In this document: positions 1 through 8,745 of the stretch, piece after piece | Position numbering within the stretch: position 1 is the stretch's first letter | Layout of the letters: each line of letters starts with the position of its first letter | Source of the DNA: DASVEG01 sp035540495 | GTDB lineage: Bacteria; Actinomycetota; Acidimicrobiia; Acidimicrobiales; CADCTF01 | Assembly: GCA_035540495.1 (NCBI GenBank) | Contig: DATLGL010000032.1 | Span: 1-62,193, forward strand | DNA: 62,193 bases | Direction of reading: 5' to 3' | Notes under the pieces: generated by a model | Told to the model about the DNA's origin: nothing | Database searches by the model: none | The model's input: the letters and a program-made list of their open reading frames with translations, nothing else | Made by a program: the position numbers and the translations under genes

Positions 1-2
1 CC

Positions 3-248
3 TTCGGTGCGACGACGACGCCCGGCCCCACGGCGCAGCCGTCTCGGCCGAGGGTCCAAGCCCAGCTCGCGGGTGAGAGCCGGCCCCGCAGCCCGTGGTG
101 GCTGTGGCTGCTGCTTCCGACCGGCCTCGGCCTCGCGTACGCCTTCAGTCGTTCGATGGAGGAGCAGCCGGCAGCGGTGCGCGGCGGGCGCGGTGCGCTG
201 ACCCGGCTCATGGCGGCGACACCGGAACCCACATCACCCACCCCTTGA
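3..248 (+). CDS. C-terminal end of a membrane protein (partial)
   Basis: An open frame runs from the left edge to a TGA at 246-248, and its start lies outside the window. The visible 81 residues hold a Pro/Thr/Arg-rich stretch, one strongly hydrophobic segment (WWLWLLLPTGLGLAYAF, roughly residues 34-50) and a short polar tail, so this looks like a single-pass or last-helix membrane protein. It lies just upstream of the ABC importer genes and could belong to the same transcription unit, though nothing in the tail identifies a family. The other frames here are arginine-rich and look like shadows. Confidence 0.5.
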   Translation, partial: FGATTTPGPTAQPSRPRVQAQLAGESRPRSPWWLWLLLPTGLGLAYAFSRSMEEQPAAVRGGRGALTRLMAATPEPTSPTP

Positions 249-271
249 TCCCGACCAGCAGGAGGAACTCC

Positions 272-1792
272 GTGCGCACCCCCCGGCGCCGTTCCCGCAT
301 CCGCACGTTCACCGGGCTGCTGCTCGGTTTCGCACTCGTCGCCGCGGCCTGCGGCCAGAAGCCCGGCACCCACGTCGCGACGACCGGCGGCGGCGCGTCG
401 ACCGGCGATTTCGCCGCGGGTGACCCCGGCGTCGTCGACGAAGGCGCCGTCGCGGAAGATCCTGGTGCCGGCGACGCGGACACGGTCGATCCCGCTGCCG
501 ACCCGGGCGCAGGCGGCGGTGGCGCCGGCGGCGCTGGCGGAGGGGCAGCGGGCGGAGGTGGAGGCGGCGGAGCGCCCGCAGGCGGTGGCGGTGGTGCGGC
601 CGGTGGAGGTTCGGCTCCCGCAGCCGGCGGTGGTGGTGGCGACGGCGGAGGACAGGCCAAGGTCATCGGCTCGACCCGTACCGGTGCGCCCAACGACAAG
701 ATCGTCGTCGCCATCCACGCGCCGGTCACCGGCGCCGCGCCGCTGCCTGCGACGTCGTTCGAGAAGGCGCGCGACCTCTACTGGCGGTGGGTGACCGAGG
801 TGAAGAAGGAGAAGGTGCTCGGCCGCTCGAAGGTCGAGGTCCTCTTCAAGGACGACCGCTACCAACCGAACACCGCCGTGCAGGCGTGTCGTGAGCTCGC
901 CAGCCAGGCGTTCGTCCTCGTCGGCGGCGGTGGCACCGACCAGATCCAGGCCTGCGCCCGCTTCGCGAACCAGGCGAAGGTGCCGTACTTCTCGGCCGGT
1001 GTGACCGAGAACGGCCTGCGGGGGCTGCCGTACTACTTCGCGTCGTCGATGTCGTACAAGCAGCAGGGCGGCCTGCTCGCGAAGTACCTGGCGAAGAACT
1101 TCAGCGGCAAGAAGGTCGCTGCGATCATCACCGACACGCCGAACTTCGACGACGCCACGGCCGGTTGGGAGGAAGGCGTCAAAGCTGCCGGCCTCAACTA
1201 CTACAAGACGCTGCGCCATCCGAAGGGCGACACGTCCTGGTACAACACCTTCGCGAACGAGCTGAAGTCGCAGGGCGTCGAGGTCGTGTACATCAACTCG
1301 GCGCCGGTCGACTACATCCGCTTCGCGCAGCAGGCCGGCCAGCAGGGCTTCACGCCTCAGTACGTCGGCGTCGGCGTCACGATGGGCCTCAACGCGGTGC
1401 TCGGCTCCGGCTGCCCGTCCGTCGACAAGGGGATCTTCTTCTCGCCGTTCCCCGGCGTCGACTGGGCACGCCAGAACCTTCCCGACTTCTTCGCCACCGC
1501 GCAGCGCTTCGGCGCCCCGGCCGACGACCTCGGTCTCGCGCTGTGGGGCAACGCCGCCGTGTTCCACGAGCTGCTCAAGCGCTACGAGGCGAGGTTCGGC
1601 AACGACCTCACACGCGAGGGGTTTCGCGCGCTGACGGAGCAGTCGCAGGGTGTGAAGACGAACGTCTTCCCCGAGCTGAGCTTCAGCGCGCAAGACCACT
1701 TCGGCGCGAACCAGGTCCACGTGCTCCAGGCGGACTGCAGCAAGGATCCGAGGGAGTACAAGACGCTCGCGACCTTCGCGTCGGGCTTCTAG
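272..1792 (+). CDS. ABC importer substrate-binding lipoprotein, branched-chain amino-acid (LivK) type
   Basis: This 506-residue protein is predicted to be the extracellular receptor of the importer encoded just downstream. The start is GTG 272, with GGAGGA at 261-266 as ribosome binding site; the frame is open further upstream but without a signal. An Arg-rich N-terminus and hydrophobic core lead to VAAACG, a lipoprotein-type cleavage site with lipidated Cys27. Residues about 50-130 are an Asp- then Gly/Ala-rich low-complexity linker, and the remainder is a periplasmic-binding-protein type I fold of the Peripla_BP_6 kind. The ligand cannot be read from sequence: such receptors bind branched-chain amino acids, amides, urea or aromatic compounds. 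The long linker probably holds the binding domain away from the membrane. Confidence 0.9.
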   Translation: MRTPRRRSRIRTFTGLLLGFALVAAACGQKPGTHVATTGGGASTGDFAAGDPGVVDEGAVAEDPGAGDADTVDPAADPGAGGGGAGGAGGGAAGGGGGGGAPAGGGGGAAGGGSAPAAGGGGGDGGGQAKVIGSTRTGAPNDKIVVAIHAPVTGAAPLPATSFEKARDLYWRWVTEVKKEKVLGRSKVEVLFKDDRYQPNTAVQACRELASQAFVLVGGGGTDQIQACARFANQAKVPYFSAGVTENGLRGLPYYFASSMSYKQQGGLLAKYLAKNFSGKKVAAIITDTPNFDDATAGWEEGVKAAGLNYYKTLRHPKGDTSWYNTFANELKSQGVEVVYINSAPVDYIRFAQQAGQQGFTPQYVGVGVTMGLNAVLGSGCPSVDKGIFFSPFPGVDWARQNLPDFFATAQRFGAPADDLGLALWGNAAVFHELLKRYEARFGNDLTREGFRALTEQSQGVKTNVFPELSFSAQDHFGANQVHVLQADCSKDPREYKTLATFASGF

Positions 1793-1801
1793 GCGCGATC
1801 G

Positions 1802-2713
1802 ATGGGGTTCGTCCTCCGGATCCTCGTCTTCGGTCTGCAGGCGGGCGCGATCTACGCCCTCGTGGCGCTCGGGATCGCGCTCGTCTACAAGGCGACGGGC
1901 ATCCTCAACTTCGCCCAGGGTGAGCTGGGCACGATCGCTGCGTTCTCCGCCTTCTTCGTGCTCGCGGGGGGCCTCGACGCGGAGGCCTCCGACAGCAAGC
2001 TGCGGTTGATCCTCGCGACGCTCGTGGCCGTCGTCGTCGGCGCGGCCTTCGGCGTCCTGGTGAACACCCTTGTCGTGCGCCACGTCGCCGGGGCGAGTCC
2101 GGTCACGTCACTCGTCGCGACCGTCGGCGTGGCGTTGTTCCTGACGGCTGCGCAGACGCTGCTGTTCGAGACTCGCGCCCGGAACTTCCCCCGCTACATC
2201 GACGGCGGGTTCCGGCTACCGCTGGCCAACGTGAACGTGCCGTGGCACACGATCGTGATCCTCGTGGTGCTGGCCGGTGTGGCCGCGTCGCTCGCGGTCT
2301 TCTTCCGCACGCCCTACGGCATCGCGCTGCTGGCCACGGCCGAGGAACCATTCGCCGCCGAACTGCAGGGCGTCCCGGTCGCGCTCATGCGCACGATCGC
2401 ATGGGGTGGTGCTGGTGCGCTCGGAGCGCTCGGCGGGCTGCTCGGCGCCGGCTTCTTCGAGAACCTGCAGCCGGGCCTCATGACCACCACGTTCCTGATC
2501 CCCGCATTCGTCGGCGCGGTGCTGGGCGGGATCGGTTCGCTCGTCGGCTCTGCGGTCGGTGGGCTCATCGTCGGGGCATCGGTCGCGCTGGCCAACCAGC
2601 TGGTGCGAACGTTCGAGGTCGACGTCCCGGGGCCGCCGCAGATCGCGGTGCTGGTCGTGCTCCTCGGCGTTCTTCTGTTCAAGCCCAACGGCCTGTTGGG
2701 AGACCGCGTATGA
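1802..2713 (+). CDS. livH: Branched-chain amino-acid-type ABC permease LivH
   Basis: This 303-residue polytopic inner-membrane protein is one half of the translocation channel. It opens with the family hallmark GLQAGAIYALVALGIALVYK followed by TGILNFAQGELGTIAAF, which is typical of LivH. About eight hydrophobic segments follow, with the conserved loop NLQPGLMTTTFLIPAF near residue 220. The length is normal for LivH. The ATG is 9 bases after the receptor stop, and the gene overlaps livM by 4 bases (ATGA), so the two are probably translationally coupled. Confidence 0.93.
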   Translation: MGFVLRILVFGLQAGAIYALVALGIALVYKATGILNFAQGELGTIAAFSAFFVLAGGLDAEASDSKLRLILATLVAVVVGAAFGVLVNTLVVRHVAGASPVTSLVATVGVALFLTAAQTLLFETRARNFPRYIDGGFRLPLANVNVPWHTIVILVVLAGVAASLAVFFRTPYGIALLATAEEPFAAELQGVPVALMRTIAWGGAGALGALGGLLGAGFFENLQPGLMTTTFLIPAFVGAVLGGIGSLVGSAVGGLIVGASVALANQLVRTFEVDVPGPPQIAVLVVLLGVLLFKPNGLLGDRV

Positions 2714-3849
2714 CCGCCACCGCGACGCGCCGCCCGAGCGGCGACGACGTCGTCGCAGAGGGTCGACGCGGCAACCGCAACGCTGACGACGGGCGATTCG
2801 TGGTGAGCCCACAGGGGATGGCAGCCCGCGTCGCGGTGCTGGTCGGGCTCCTCCTCCTCGTGCTCGCGATCCCGGTGATCGTGCCCGACGTGTACACGAA
2901 CGTCGTCTCGCGCGCAGCGATCTACGCCATCATCGCCCTGTCGATGAACGTGCTCGTGGGCTACACGGGCCAGGTGTCGCTCGGCCACACCGCGTTCGTC
3001 GGCGTCGGTGCGTTCGCGAGCGGCTACACGATGACCGAGCTCGGGCTGCCGTTCGGCGCGGGCATCGCCATGTCGGCCTTCACGGGCGCAGTGATCGCCC
3101 TGGGTCTCGGATTCGTCGCCCTCCGACTCGCCGGCCTCTACCTCGCGCTGGTGACGATCGCGTTCGCGCTCTTCGCGCAGGAGACCCTGTTCAACATCCG
3201 TTCGCTGACGGGTGGCGGGGCGGGCATGCCTGCGGATCGGCCTGCGTTCCTCATCGACGACACGCGCTACGCCTACTTCTGCTTCTTCATGCTCGCGCTG
3301 GTGCTGGCGTTCGACTGGCGCCTGACCGCGACCCGCCTCGGCCGTGCGATCCGGGCGCTGCGCGACGACGAGCGGGTCGCGGCCTCGTGGGGTGTCGACG
3401 TGGCGCGGTTCAAGCTCCTGGCCTTCGTCATCTCGGGGATCCTCGCCGGCATCGCCGGGGCGCTGTTCGCCTCGACGGAGCAGATCGTCTCGGCTCAGGA
3501 CTTCACGTTCGGTGTGTCGCTGACGTTCCTGTCGATGACCGTCGTCGGCGGCGCCGGGAACCGGTGGGGCGTCGCGCAGGGAGGTGCCCTGTTCGCCGTG
3601 CTGCCGACGCTGCTCGAGCGTGCCCACGAGAACTTCCACGTCATCCCGTTCACGTGGATCAACGCCCGCTTCGAACCGGCGATCGCCGCGCTGCTGCTCG
3701 TGCTGACGCTGATCTTCTATCCGGGCGGCATCGCGCAGCAGCAGGCCCACCTGCTGCGGTGGCTCTCGTTCGGCCCGTGGAAGTCGCACGGCGGCGACGA
3801 CGACAAGGTCGCCGGCATCACAGGAGGTTCCGTCGGTGCGCGTCCTTGA
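2710..3849 (+). CDS. livM: Branched-chain amino-acid-type ABC permease LivM
   Basis: This 379-residue protein is the second membrane subunit. Its start, ATG 2710, overlaps the livH stop; the frame stays open upstream, but that part is the shadow of livH. The first 45 residues are a polar cytoplasmic extension. Hydrophobic segments follow with the family signature YAIIALSMNVLVGYTGQVSL and GHTAFVGVGAFASGY. The conserved EAA-like loop lies near residues 215-235 (RAIRALRDDERVAASWGVDV). It pairs with LivH to form the pore energised by LivG and LivF. Confidence 0.93.
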   Translation: MTATATRRPSGDDVVAEGRRGNRNADDGRFVVSPQGMAARVAVLVGLLLLVLAIPVIVPDVYTNVVSRAAIYAIIALSMNVLVGYTGQVSLGHTAFVGVGAFASGYTMTELGLPFGAGIAMSAFTGAVIALGLGFVALRLAGLYLALVTIAFALFAQETLFNIRSLTGGGAGMPADRPAFLIDDTRYAYFCFFMLALVLAFDWRLTATRLGRAIRALRDDERVAASWGVDVARFKLLAFVISGILAGIAGALFASTEQIVSAQDFTFGVSLTFLSMTVVGGAGNRWGVAQGGALFAVLPTLLERAHENFHVIPFTWINARFEPAIAALLLVLTLIFYPGGIAQQQAHLLRWLSFGPWKSHGGDDDKVAGITGGSVGARP

Positions 3850-4612
3850 GGTGGAGGGCGTCGGCATCCGCTTCGGCGGCGTCCAGGCGCTGAGCAACGT
3901 CGACTTCCGCGTCGACGAGAGCGAGATCGTCGGCATCCTCGGCCCGAACGGGGCGGGCAAGACGACCTTGTTCAACTGCGTGTCGGGCTTCTACACGCCG
4001 AACGAAGGTCGGATCCGGCTCCACGGTGAGGACGTCACGTCGCTGCGCCCCGACGAGCGGGCGGCTCGCGGGCTCGGGCGCACCTTCCAACAGGTCGGCC
4101 TCGTCCGCAGCTTCAGCGTCCTCGAGAACCTCGTCGTGGCCCAGCACAAGTCGGTCCGCTACGGGATCCTCGCGGGTCTCGTCGGTCTGCCGTGGACGCT
4201 GCGTGAGGAGCGCGAGCTGCGGCGACGGGCGATGCGGGTCCTCGACTTCATGAACCTCGGCCACCTCAAGGACTCGCCGGTGGGCGGCCTGCCGTACGGG
4301 ACGCTCAAGATGTGCGAGGTCGCGGCCGTGCTGGCGACGGACCCCGACATCCTCATGCTCGACGAGCCGCTGGCCGGCACCGGCCCGGAAGAGGGCGAGG
4401 AGTTCTGTGCCCGGCTCGAAGACATGCGCCGCGAGCTCGGCATCAGCATCGTGATGATCGAGCACCACGTGCCGCTCGTGTTGAAGACGGCCGACTACAT
4501 CTACGTCCTGAACTTCGGCGCGTTGCTCGCCGAAGGACTGCCCGACGACATCCGCCGCAACGAGGCCGTGGCCGAGGCGTACATGGGTGAAGGAGCGACG
4601 AGCCTTGCCTGA
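3836..4612 (+). CDS. livG: Branched-chain amino-acid-type ABC ATPase LivG
   Basis: This 258-residue cytoplasmic ATPase starts at GTG 3836, inside the end of livM (14-base overlap), with AGGAGG just upstream. Walker A is GPNGAGKT near residues 37-44, and Walker B is DILMLDEPLAG near residue 180. The ABC signature is the divergent LPYGTLKMCEVA, and LivG proteins characteristically have LPYG here rather than LSGGQ. The switch His is in IEHHVPL. Its partner is LivF. The C-terminal tail AEAYMGEGA is typical of LivG and probably contacts the partner. Confidence 0.93.
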   Translation: MRVLEVEGVGIRFGGVQALSNVDFRVDESEIVGILGPNGAGKTTLFNCVSGFYTPNEGRIRLHGEDVTSLRPDERAARGLGRTFQQVGLVRSFSVLENLVVAQHKSVRYGILAGLVGLPWTLREERELRRRAMRVLDFMNLGHLKDSPVGGLPYGTLKMCEVAAVLATDPDILMLDEPLAGTGPEEGEEFCARLEDMRRELGISIVMIEHHVPLVLKTADYIYVLNFGALLAEGLPDDIRRNEAVAEAYMGEGATSLA

Positions 4613-5414
4613 GGCCACAGGGACAAGACGCCGCCGGCGCTCCGGCCGCGCCGCCGACGCGCCTGCGCCGGTGGTCGACGCCACGTCGACGGTGGACGAA
4701 CGCCGTCCGGTGCTGCTCAGCGTGCGCGACCTCAAGGCGGGCTACGGCAACCTGCCGGTGCTCCACGGCGTGTCGTTCGACGTGCGCCAGGGCGAGACGG
4801 CCGTCATCCTCGGCCTGAACGGCGCCGGGAAGAGCACGACCGTGCAGAACCTGTGTGGCGCACGTACGCCATGGAGCGGCACCGTCGAGTTCGATGGACG
4901 GAACGTCACCAAGTGGTCGGCGCGGGAGGCGGTGTCGTCAGGCGTCGTGCTCGTCCCGGAGGGCCGTCGCGTGTTCCCGACGCTGTCGGTCGAGCGGAAC
5001 CTGCTCGTCGGGTCGTGGACGCAGCGTTCACGCTCGGGTTGGTTCGAGCAGCAGCGCGAGCGAGTGTTCGACTACCTGCCCCGCCTCCGCGAGCGGCGCA
5101 ACCAGGAAGCGGGAACGTTGTCGGGTGGCGAGCAGCAGATGCTCGCCATCGGCCGCGGGCTCATGGCGAACCCGAAGCTCCTCATCATCGACGAGGCGTC
5201 GCTCGGCCTGGCGCCGGTGATCGTCAAGGAGATCTTCCGGATCGTGAAGGAGCTCAACGACGACGGGATCACCGTCATCCTCGTCGAGCAGAACGTCGGC
5301 GCGCTCGAGGTGTCCGACCTCGCGCTGGTGCTCCAGAAGGGGCTGGTCCAGGCGGAGGTGCGCGGCGAGGGCCTGCGCGACTCGACGCGGCTGCGCGAGA
5401 TGCTGCTCGGCTGA
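4605..5414 (+). CDS. livF: Branched-chain amino-acid-type ABC ATPase LivF
   Basis: This is the second ATPase, 269 residues if TTG 4605 is the start. TTG 4605 has GGAG at 4592-4595 (9-base spacing) and sits 5 bases before the end of livG; GTG 4587 is an alternative without a good binding site. An N-terminal Arg/Ala-rich extension of about 30 residues precedes the ATPase core. Walker A is GLNGAGKST, the signature is LSGGEQQML, and Walker B is LLIIDEASLGLAP, a LivF hallmark, followed by VEQN. It closes the five-gene importer operon. I see no clear terminator before the convergent gene ending at 5425. Confidence 0.92.
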   Translation: MPEATGTRRRRRSGRAADAPAPVVDATSTVDERRPVLLSVRDLKAGYGNLPVLHGVSFDVRQGETAVILGLNGAGKSTTVQNLCGARTPWSGTVEFDGRNVTKWSAREAVSSGVVLVPEGRRVFPTLSVERNLLVGSWTQRSRSGWFEQQRERVFDYLPRLRERRNQEAGTLSGGEQQMLAIGRGLMANPKLLIIDEASLGLAPVIVKEIFRIVKELNDDGITVILVEQNVGALEVSDLALVLQKGLVQAEVRGEGLRDSTRLREMLLG

Positions 5415-5424
5415 CGGCGACGCG

Positions 5425-5874
5425 TTACGCGGCCGGCCGGCAGATCCGGCAGGCGGAGAGCTCGCGATGTTCGACGTCGTCCGCCGTGACCAGGTCGAGG
5501 CCGGCCCGGCCCTGCACGGTGCGACACGACGGGCGGTGGTACGTGCGCCCGTTGGTGACGAACACCTCAGCGTCGCTCGGCACCGCGGTCAGCTGCGCGG
5601 GCGTCGACGGCGTCGACGACTGCACCGCGGCGATCAGCTCGTCGATGCGATCCTGGAGCGAGAGCATGTCGCGCCGGTGCGCCTGGGTCGCAGCGAGAGC
5701 CAGACCGCAGAGGATCAGCCCCATGCCGGTCAACCCGCCCGAGAGCAGGTAGGGGAACTGGCCCTGGATGAAGTCCTTCTCCGCTGCGCCGTTCCAGGCG
5801 AGGAAGATGAGGAGAAAGCCGACGGCGACGAGACCGACGGAGAGGTACAGGCTCGACTTCGCAAGCGTACGCAC
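5425..5874 (-). CDS. Two-helix membrane protein with C-terminal Cys/His cluster
   Basis: This 149-residue protein is uncharacterised. Two transmembrane helices (about residues 8-25 and 42-62) are followed by a coiled segment (RRDMLSLQDRIDELIAAVQ) and a small C-terminal domain. That domain has the spacing HRPSC...LSACRICRP, which resembles the zinc-binding fold of Ada-like domains. The start GTG 5874 is supported by a TAGCCT box 8 bases upstream on the same strand; the frame is open further upstream, but without a comparable signal. It ends 11 bases from livF, convergently. A metal-binding sensor or scaffold role is possible but unproven. Confidence 0.7.
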   Translation of the reverse strand: MRTLAKSSLYLSVGLVAVGFLLIFLAWNGAAEKDFIQGQFPYLLSGGLTGMGLILCGLALAATQAHRRDMLSLQDRIDELIAAVQSSTPSTPAQLTAVPSDAEVFVTNGRTYHRPSCRTVQGRAGLDLVTADDVEHRELSACRICRPAA

Positions 5875-5882
5875 GGCTGAAG

Positions 5883-5888
5883 AGGCTA
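5883..5888 (-). promoter_or_regulatory. -10 box (TAGCCT) for the membrane protein ending at 5425
   Basis: TAGCCT lies 8 bases before the GTG at 5874. A transcript would start at or next to the start codon, as for other leaderless genes in this window. Confidence 0.5.
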
Positions 5889-5918
5889 CTGACCCCCGTT
5901 TTGTTGGACGAAATCGCC

Positions 5919-7106
5919 TCAGCCGGCGTCGAGGTCGAGCGCCCGGAAGACCAGACCGGTGGCCGGCTTCGGATAGAAGAACGTCGTCTTCGGCGGCATC
6001 CGCACACCGCCGCGACTGATGTCGGCGATCTGAGCGACGGTGGCCGGACGAAGCAGCACCGCAGCCTGCGCATCGCCCTTCTCGACCGCTGCCGCGACGA
6101 GATCCCACCCGTGCTGGAAGCGGAGGTCGTGCGTCGGCAGCTCCGCTAGGGCCACGTCGAGCCGGCTCGAGTCGAGGTCGTGCGTGGCGGCCGCGACCGT
6201 GGCATCGCGCGGGCGAAGCAGCCAGGTGCCGTTGGTGGTTTGGAGCGCGAGAGCTCCCGCGTCGTCCATTCGCCGAAGTATCGACTCGTCGATCGCCTCG
6301 GTCGGGAACACGTCGAAGTGCGGTTCGAGCGCGGCGGCGAGGTCGAACCCGTCGGGGAGGCCAGAGATGAGCCGGTGGATCGCACGGACCGACAGCTGCT
6401 CCTCCGACAGCTCCACGACCAGCGCCAGGATGCGCTGCGCGCCGGCGTCGTCAGGCCCTCGTTCCTCCCGGTACGCGTTGCCGACCTCGAAGCGGTGGTG
6501 GCCGTCGGCGATGAGCACCGGCTGCGATGCCAAGGCCTCGGTGATCTGGGCGATCACGGCGGGCGAGGTGATGCGCCACAGGCGGTGGTGCACGCCGCCG
6601 GAGTCGGTGGCCCGCGCGTCGGGCGGATGCCCTTCGCGAGGCTCGGCCAAACCCGAGAGGCCTGGTGCCGGTGAAAGGGCCCAGATCGGCGACAGGTTGA
6701 CGCGGGTCGTGCGGAGCAGGTCGAGGCGGTCGGCCTTGTCCTTCGACGTCGTGTGCTCGTGGGGGAGGATCTCGCCCTCGTCCGGCTTCGTCAGCGTGAG
6801 CGCGCCGAGGATCCCGGTCGTCTGGCGCGGTCGCCCCGCCTCGTCGTGGAACCCCATCCGGTAGGCGTAGAACGCAGGCTCGTCATCGGCGACCAGGACC
6901 CGTTCGTCGAGCCACTGGTTCCACAACGACTTCGCCGACTCGTAGCTGTCGGGAAGCTCGAGGCGCACGGCGTTGTAGTCGTTGCGCGCCACCAGCGCGG
7001 CCCGGTCGTCGGGCGAGATGACGTCGTACGGCGGGGCGATGACGTCATCGACGTAACCGCCCTCCGCGTTGTAGAGGACGCCGCGAAAAGGGGAGAAGCC
7101 GGGCAC
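5919..7106 (-). CDS. DUF1015 family protein
   Basis: This 395-residue soluble protein has the features of DUF1015: an N-terminal PFRGVLYNAEGG, then VIAPPYDVISPDD, YNAVRLELPD, ILPHEHT and ADGHHRFEVGNAY, in that order. Family length is about 390-420, so it is complete. The biochemical role is not established. A DUF1015 (SerK-like) branch includes serine kinases, but I cannot assign that activity here. The start is GTG 7106 or the adjacent TTG 7109. It is divergent from the HAD gene, with 46 bases between them. Confidence 0.85.
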   Translation of the reverse strand: MPGFSPFRGVLYNAEGGYVDDVIAPPYDVISPDDRAALVARNDYNAVRLELPDSYESAKSLWNQWLDERVLVADDEPAFYAYRMGFHDEAGRPRQTTGILGALTLTKPDEGEILPHEHTTSKDKADRLDLLRTTRVNLSPIWALSPAPGLSGLAEPREGHPPDARATDSGGVHHRLWRITSPAVIAQITEALASQPVLIADGHHRFEVGNAYREERGPDDAGAQRILALVVELSEEQLSVRAIHRLISGLPDGFDLAAALEPHFDVFPTEAIDESILRRMDDAGALALQTTNGTWLLRPRDATVAAATHDLDSSRLDVALAELPTHDLRFQHGWDLVAAAVEKGDAQAAVLLRPATVAQIADISRGGVRMPPKTTFFYPKPATGLVFRALDLDAG

Positions 7107-7152
7107 CAACCCATGCTGGCAGATGGACTTGCCGTGCTAGGAACCCACGCCG

Positions 7153-7905
7153 ATGACGTGGCTCCTCGACCTCGACGGCGTGGTGTGGCTGGCCGAGGAC
7201 GCGATCCCCGGATCCGCTGAAGCCATCGCGCATCTGAGGGGTCGGGGCGAGCGGGTCGTGTTCCTGACCAACAACTCGAGCGCGACGATCGACGACTACC
7301 TGGCGAAGCTCGACCGGGTCGGGATCCCCACAGCTGCCGGTGATCTGATCACGTCGGCCCAGGCTGCCGCGTCGCTCGTGGAGCCGGGCGAGACCGCGCT
7401 CGTGTGCGCGGGTCCGGGCGTGGAACAGGCGCTGCAGGCGCGCGGAGCCCGCACCGTCCGCCGCGGTCGCGCCGACGCGGTCGTCGTCGGCTGGCACCGC
7501 GACTTCGACTTCGACCGCCTGACCGCGGCCTTCGACGCGGTCATCGCCGGCGCCCGCCTCATCGGGACGAACGACGACGCCACGTACCCGACCCCCGCTG
7601 GTCCACTTCCCGGCGGGGGTTCGATCCTCGCCGCTGTGTCGTACGCAACTGGCGTCGAGCCGGTCGTCGCAGGGAAGCCGTTCGGGCCGGTGGTCGAGCT
7701 CCTGCAAGACCGGGTGCCCGATCCCGAGATCATGGTCGGCGACCGGCCGACGACGGACGGCCTCCTCGCACACCGGATCGGCGTCCCGTTCGCTCTGGTG
7801 CTCTCTGGTGTCACATCCGCCGGCTCGGTGCCGACGGAGCCCCCGACCGCGTACGTGGCGCGCGACCTCGCCGACCTCGTCGATCAGCGGTACGGCAGGT
7901 CGTAG
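7153..7905 (+). CDS. HAD superfamily phosphatase, class IIA (NagD/PGP type)
   Basis: This 250-residue cytoplasmic hydrolase is predicted to dephosphorylate a small phospho-compound. Motif I is WLLDLDGVVWL near residues 3-13 (the nucleophile is the first Asp), motif II is FLTNNSS, a Lys in AGKPFGPVVE serves as motif III, and motif IV is VGDRPTTDGLLA. The C2A cap domain lies between motifs II and III. Mycobacterial Rv1692 (a glycerol-phosphate phosphatase) occupies the equivalent place upstream of tlyA, so a phosphoglycerol or phosphoglycolate substrate is plausible. The last 22 bases overlap the 3' end of the convergent rhomboid gene. Confidence 0.88.
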   Translation: MTWLLDLDGVVWLAEDAIPGSAEAIAHLRGRGERVVFLTNNSSATIDDYLAKLDRVGIPTAAGDLITSAQAAASLVEPGETALVCAGPGVEQALQARGARTVRRGRADAVVVGWHRDFDFDRLTAAFDAVIAGARLIGTNDDATYPTPAGPLPGGGSILAAVSYATGVEPVVAGKPFGPVVELLQDRVPDPEIMVGDRPTTDGLLAHRIGVPFALVLSGVTSAGSVPTEPPTAYVARDLADLVDQRYGRS

Positions 7906-8672
7906 GCGTAGTACGGCTGTGGCTGCGGCGGCCGCTTGCCGCGCCAGAACAACCCCGCGACCACACCGAACACGAAGCCGCCGACGTGCGCGGCCCACGC
8001 CACGCCCGAGTTGGGGTTGATGAAGAACTGCGACACGAACCAGAACCCGAGCAGCCATCGCGCCTCGATGTCGCGGAACAGGATCAGGAAGAACATGATC
8101 AGGCTGCGGATCGGCACCCGCGGGAACAGCACGAGGTAGGCGCCCATCACCCCCGCGATCGCGCCGGACGCGCCGACGATCGGGATCGGGCTGTCGAGGT
8201 TCAGGACCACATGGGCGGCGGTCGCCGCGATGCCCGACAGGAGGTAGAAGACGATGTAGGTGAACCGGCCTTGGGTGTCTTCGATGTTGTTGCCGAACAC
8301 CCACAGGTAGAGCATGTTGCCGGCGAGGTGGAGGAACCCGCCGTGCAGGAACATCGAGTAGATGATCGACAGGAGCACGCTCTTGTTCGGGTTGCTGTCG
8401 AGCTCGCTCTCGCTGGCGCCGCAGCCGGCCGCTCGCAGCAGCGTCTCGGCCTCCTGTTCGTTGAGCGGGCGCCGTTCGGTGATCTCGTAGGGGATCGCCG
8501 CGTTGTCGAGGTTGAACCGGAAGTTGGTGCAGGCGCTCGACGAGACGCGCTGCACCGGGTCGGTCTGGATCGTCGGCTGGACGAAGAAGTAGACGCCGAT
8601 GCACGCAGCTATGAGCACGAGCGTCACGATCGGCGTCGTCCGGGTCGGGTTGTAATCCTTGAGGGGGATCAC
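7884..8672 (-). CDS. Rhomboid family intramembrane serine protease
   Basis: This 262-residue membrane protease cleaves substrates within the bilayer. A first helix (about residues 13-31) is followed by an extracytoplasmic loop of about 65 residues with two Cys. The six-helix core then contains FLHGGFLHLAGNMLYLWVFG, the catalytic serine in VGASGAIAG and the catalytic His in AAHVGGFVFG. The C-terminus is Pro/Gln/Tyr-rich and cytoplasmic. The start GTG 8672 has a TAGGGT box upstream at 8687-8682. It is divergent from the phasin-like gene and overlaps the HAD gene by 22 bases at its end. Confidence 0.9.
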   Translation of the reverse strand: MIPLKDYNPTRTTPIVTLVLIAACIGVYFFVQPTIQTDPVQRVSSSACTNFRFNLDNAAIPYEITERRPLNEQEAETLLRAAGCGASESELDSNPNKSVLLSIIYSMFLHGGFLHLAGNMLYLWVFGNNIEDTQGRFTYIVFYLLSGIAATAAHVVLNLDSPIPIVGASGAIAGVMGAYLVLFPRVPIRSLIMFFLILFRDIEARWLLGFWFVSQFFINPNSGVAWAAHVGGFVFGVVAGLFWRGKRPPQPQPYYAYDLPYR

Positions 8673-8681
8673 GGCCCGCGG

Positions 8682-8687
8682 ACCCTA
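8682..8687 (-). promoter_or_regulatory. -10 box (TAGGGT) of the rhomboid gene
   Basis: TAGGGT on the minus strand ends 9 bases before GTG 8672. Together with the box at 8733-8738 it makes a divergent pair of apparently leaderless promoters. Confidence 0.5.
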
Positions 8688-8732
8688 CCCGGGTGCCGCT
8701 TCTTACCTTTGTTCCGGGCCCGCCGCAGTGGG

Positions 8733-8738
8733 TAGCGT
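8733..8738 (+). promoter_or_regulatory. -10 box (TAGCGT) of the phasin-like gene
   Basis: TAGCGT ends 7 bases before ATG 8746, and no ribosome-binding sequence lies between. This fits a leaderless transcript reading into tlyA-nadK-recN-steAB. Confidence 0.5.
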
Positions 8739-8745
8739 GCAGCGC

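Noticed and set aside
490..660. Gly/Ala/GC-rich repeat in the substrate-binding protein as a mobile or satellite repeat
   Set aside because: It is an in-frame low-complexity linker after the lipobox, as in other lipoproteins, with irregular units.
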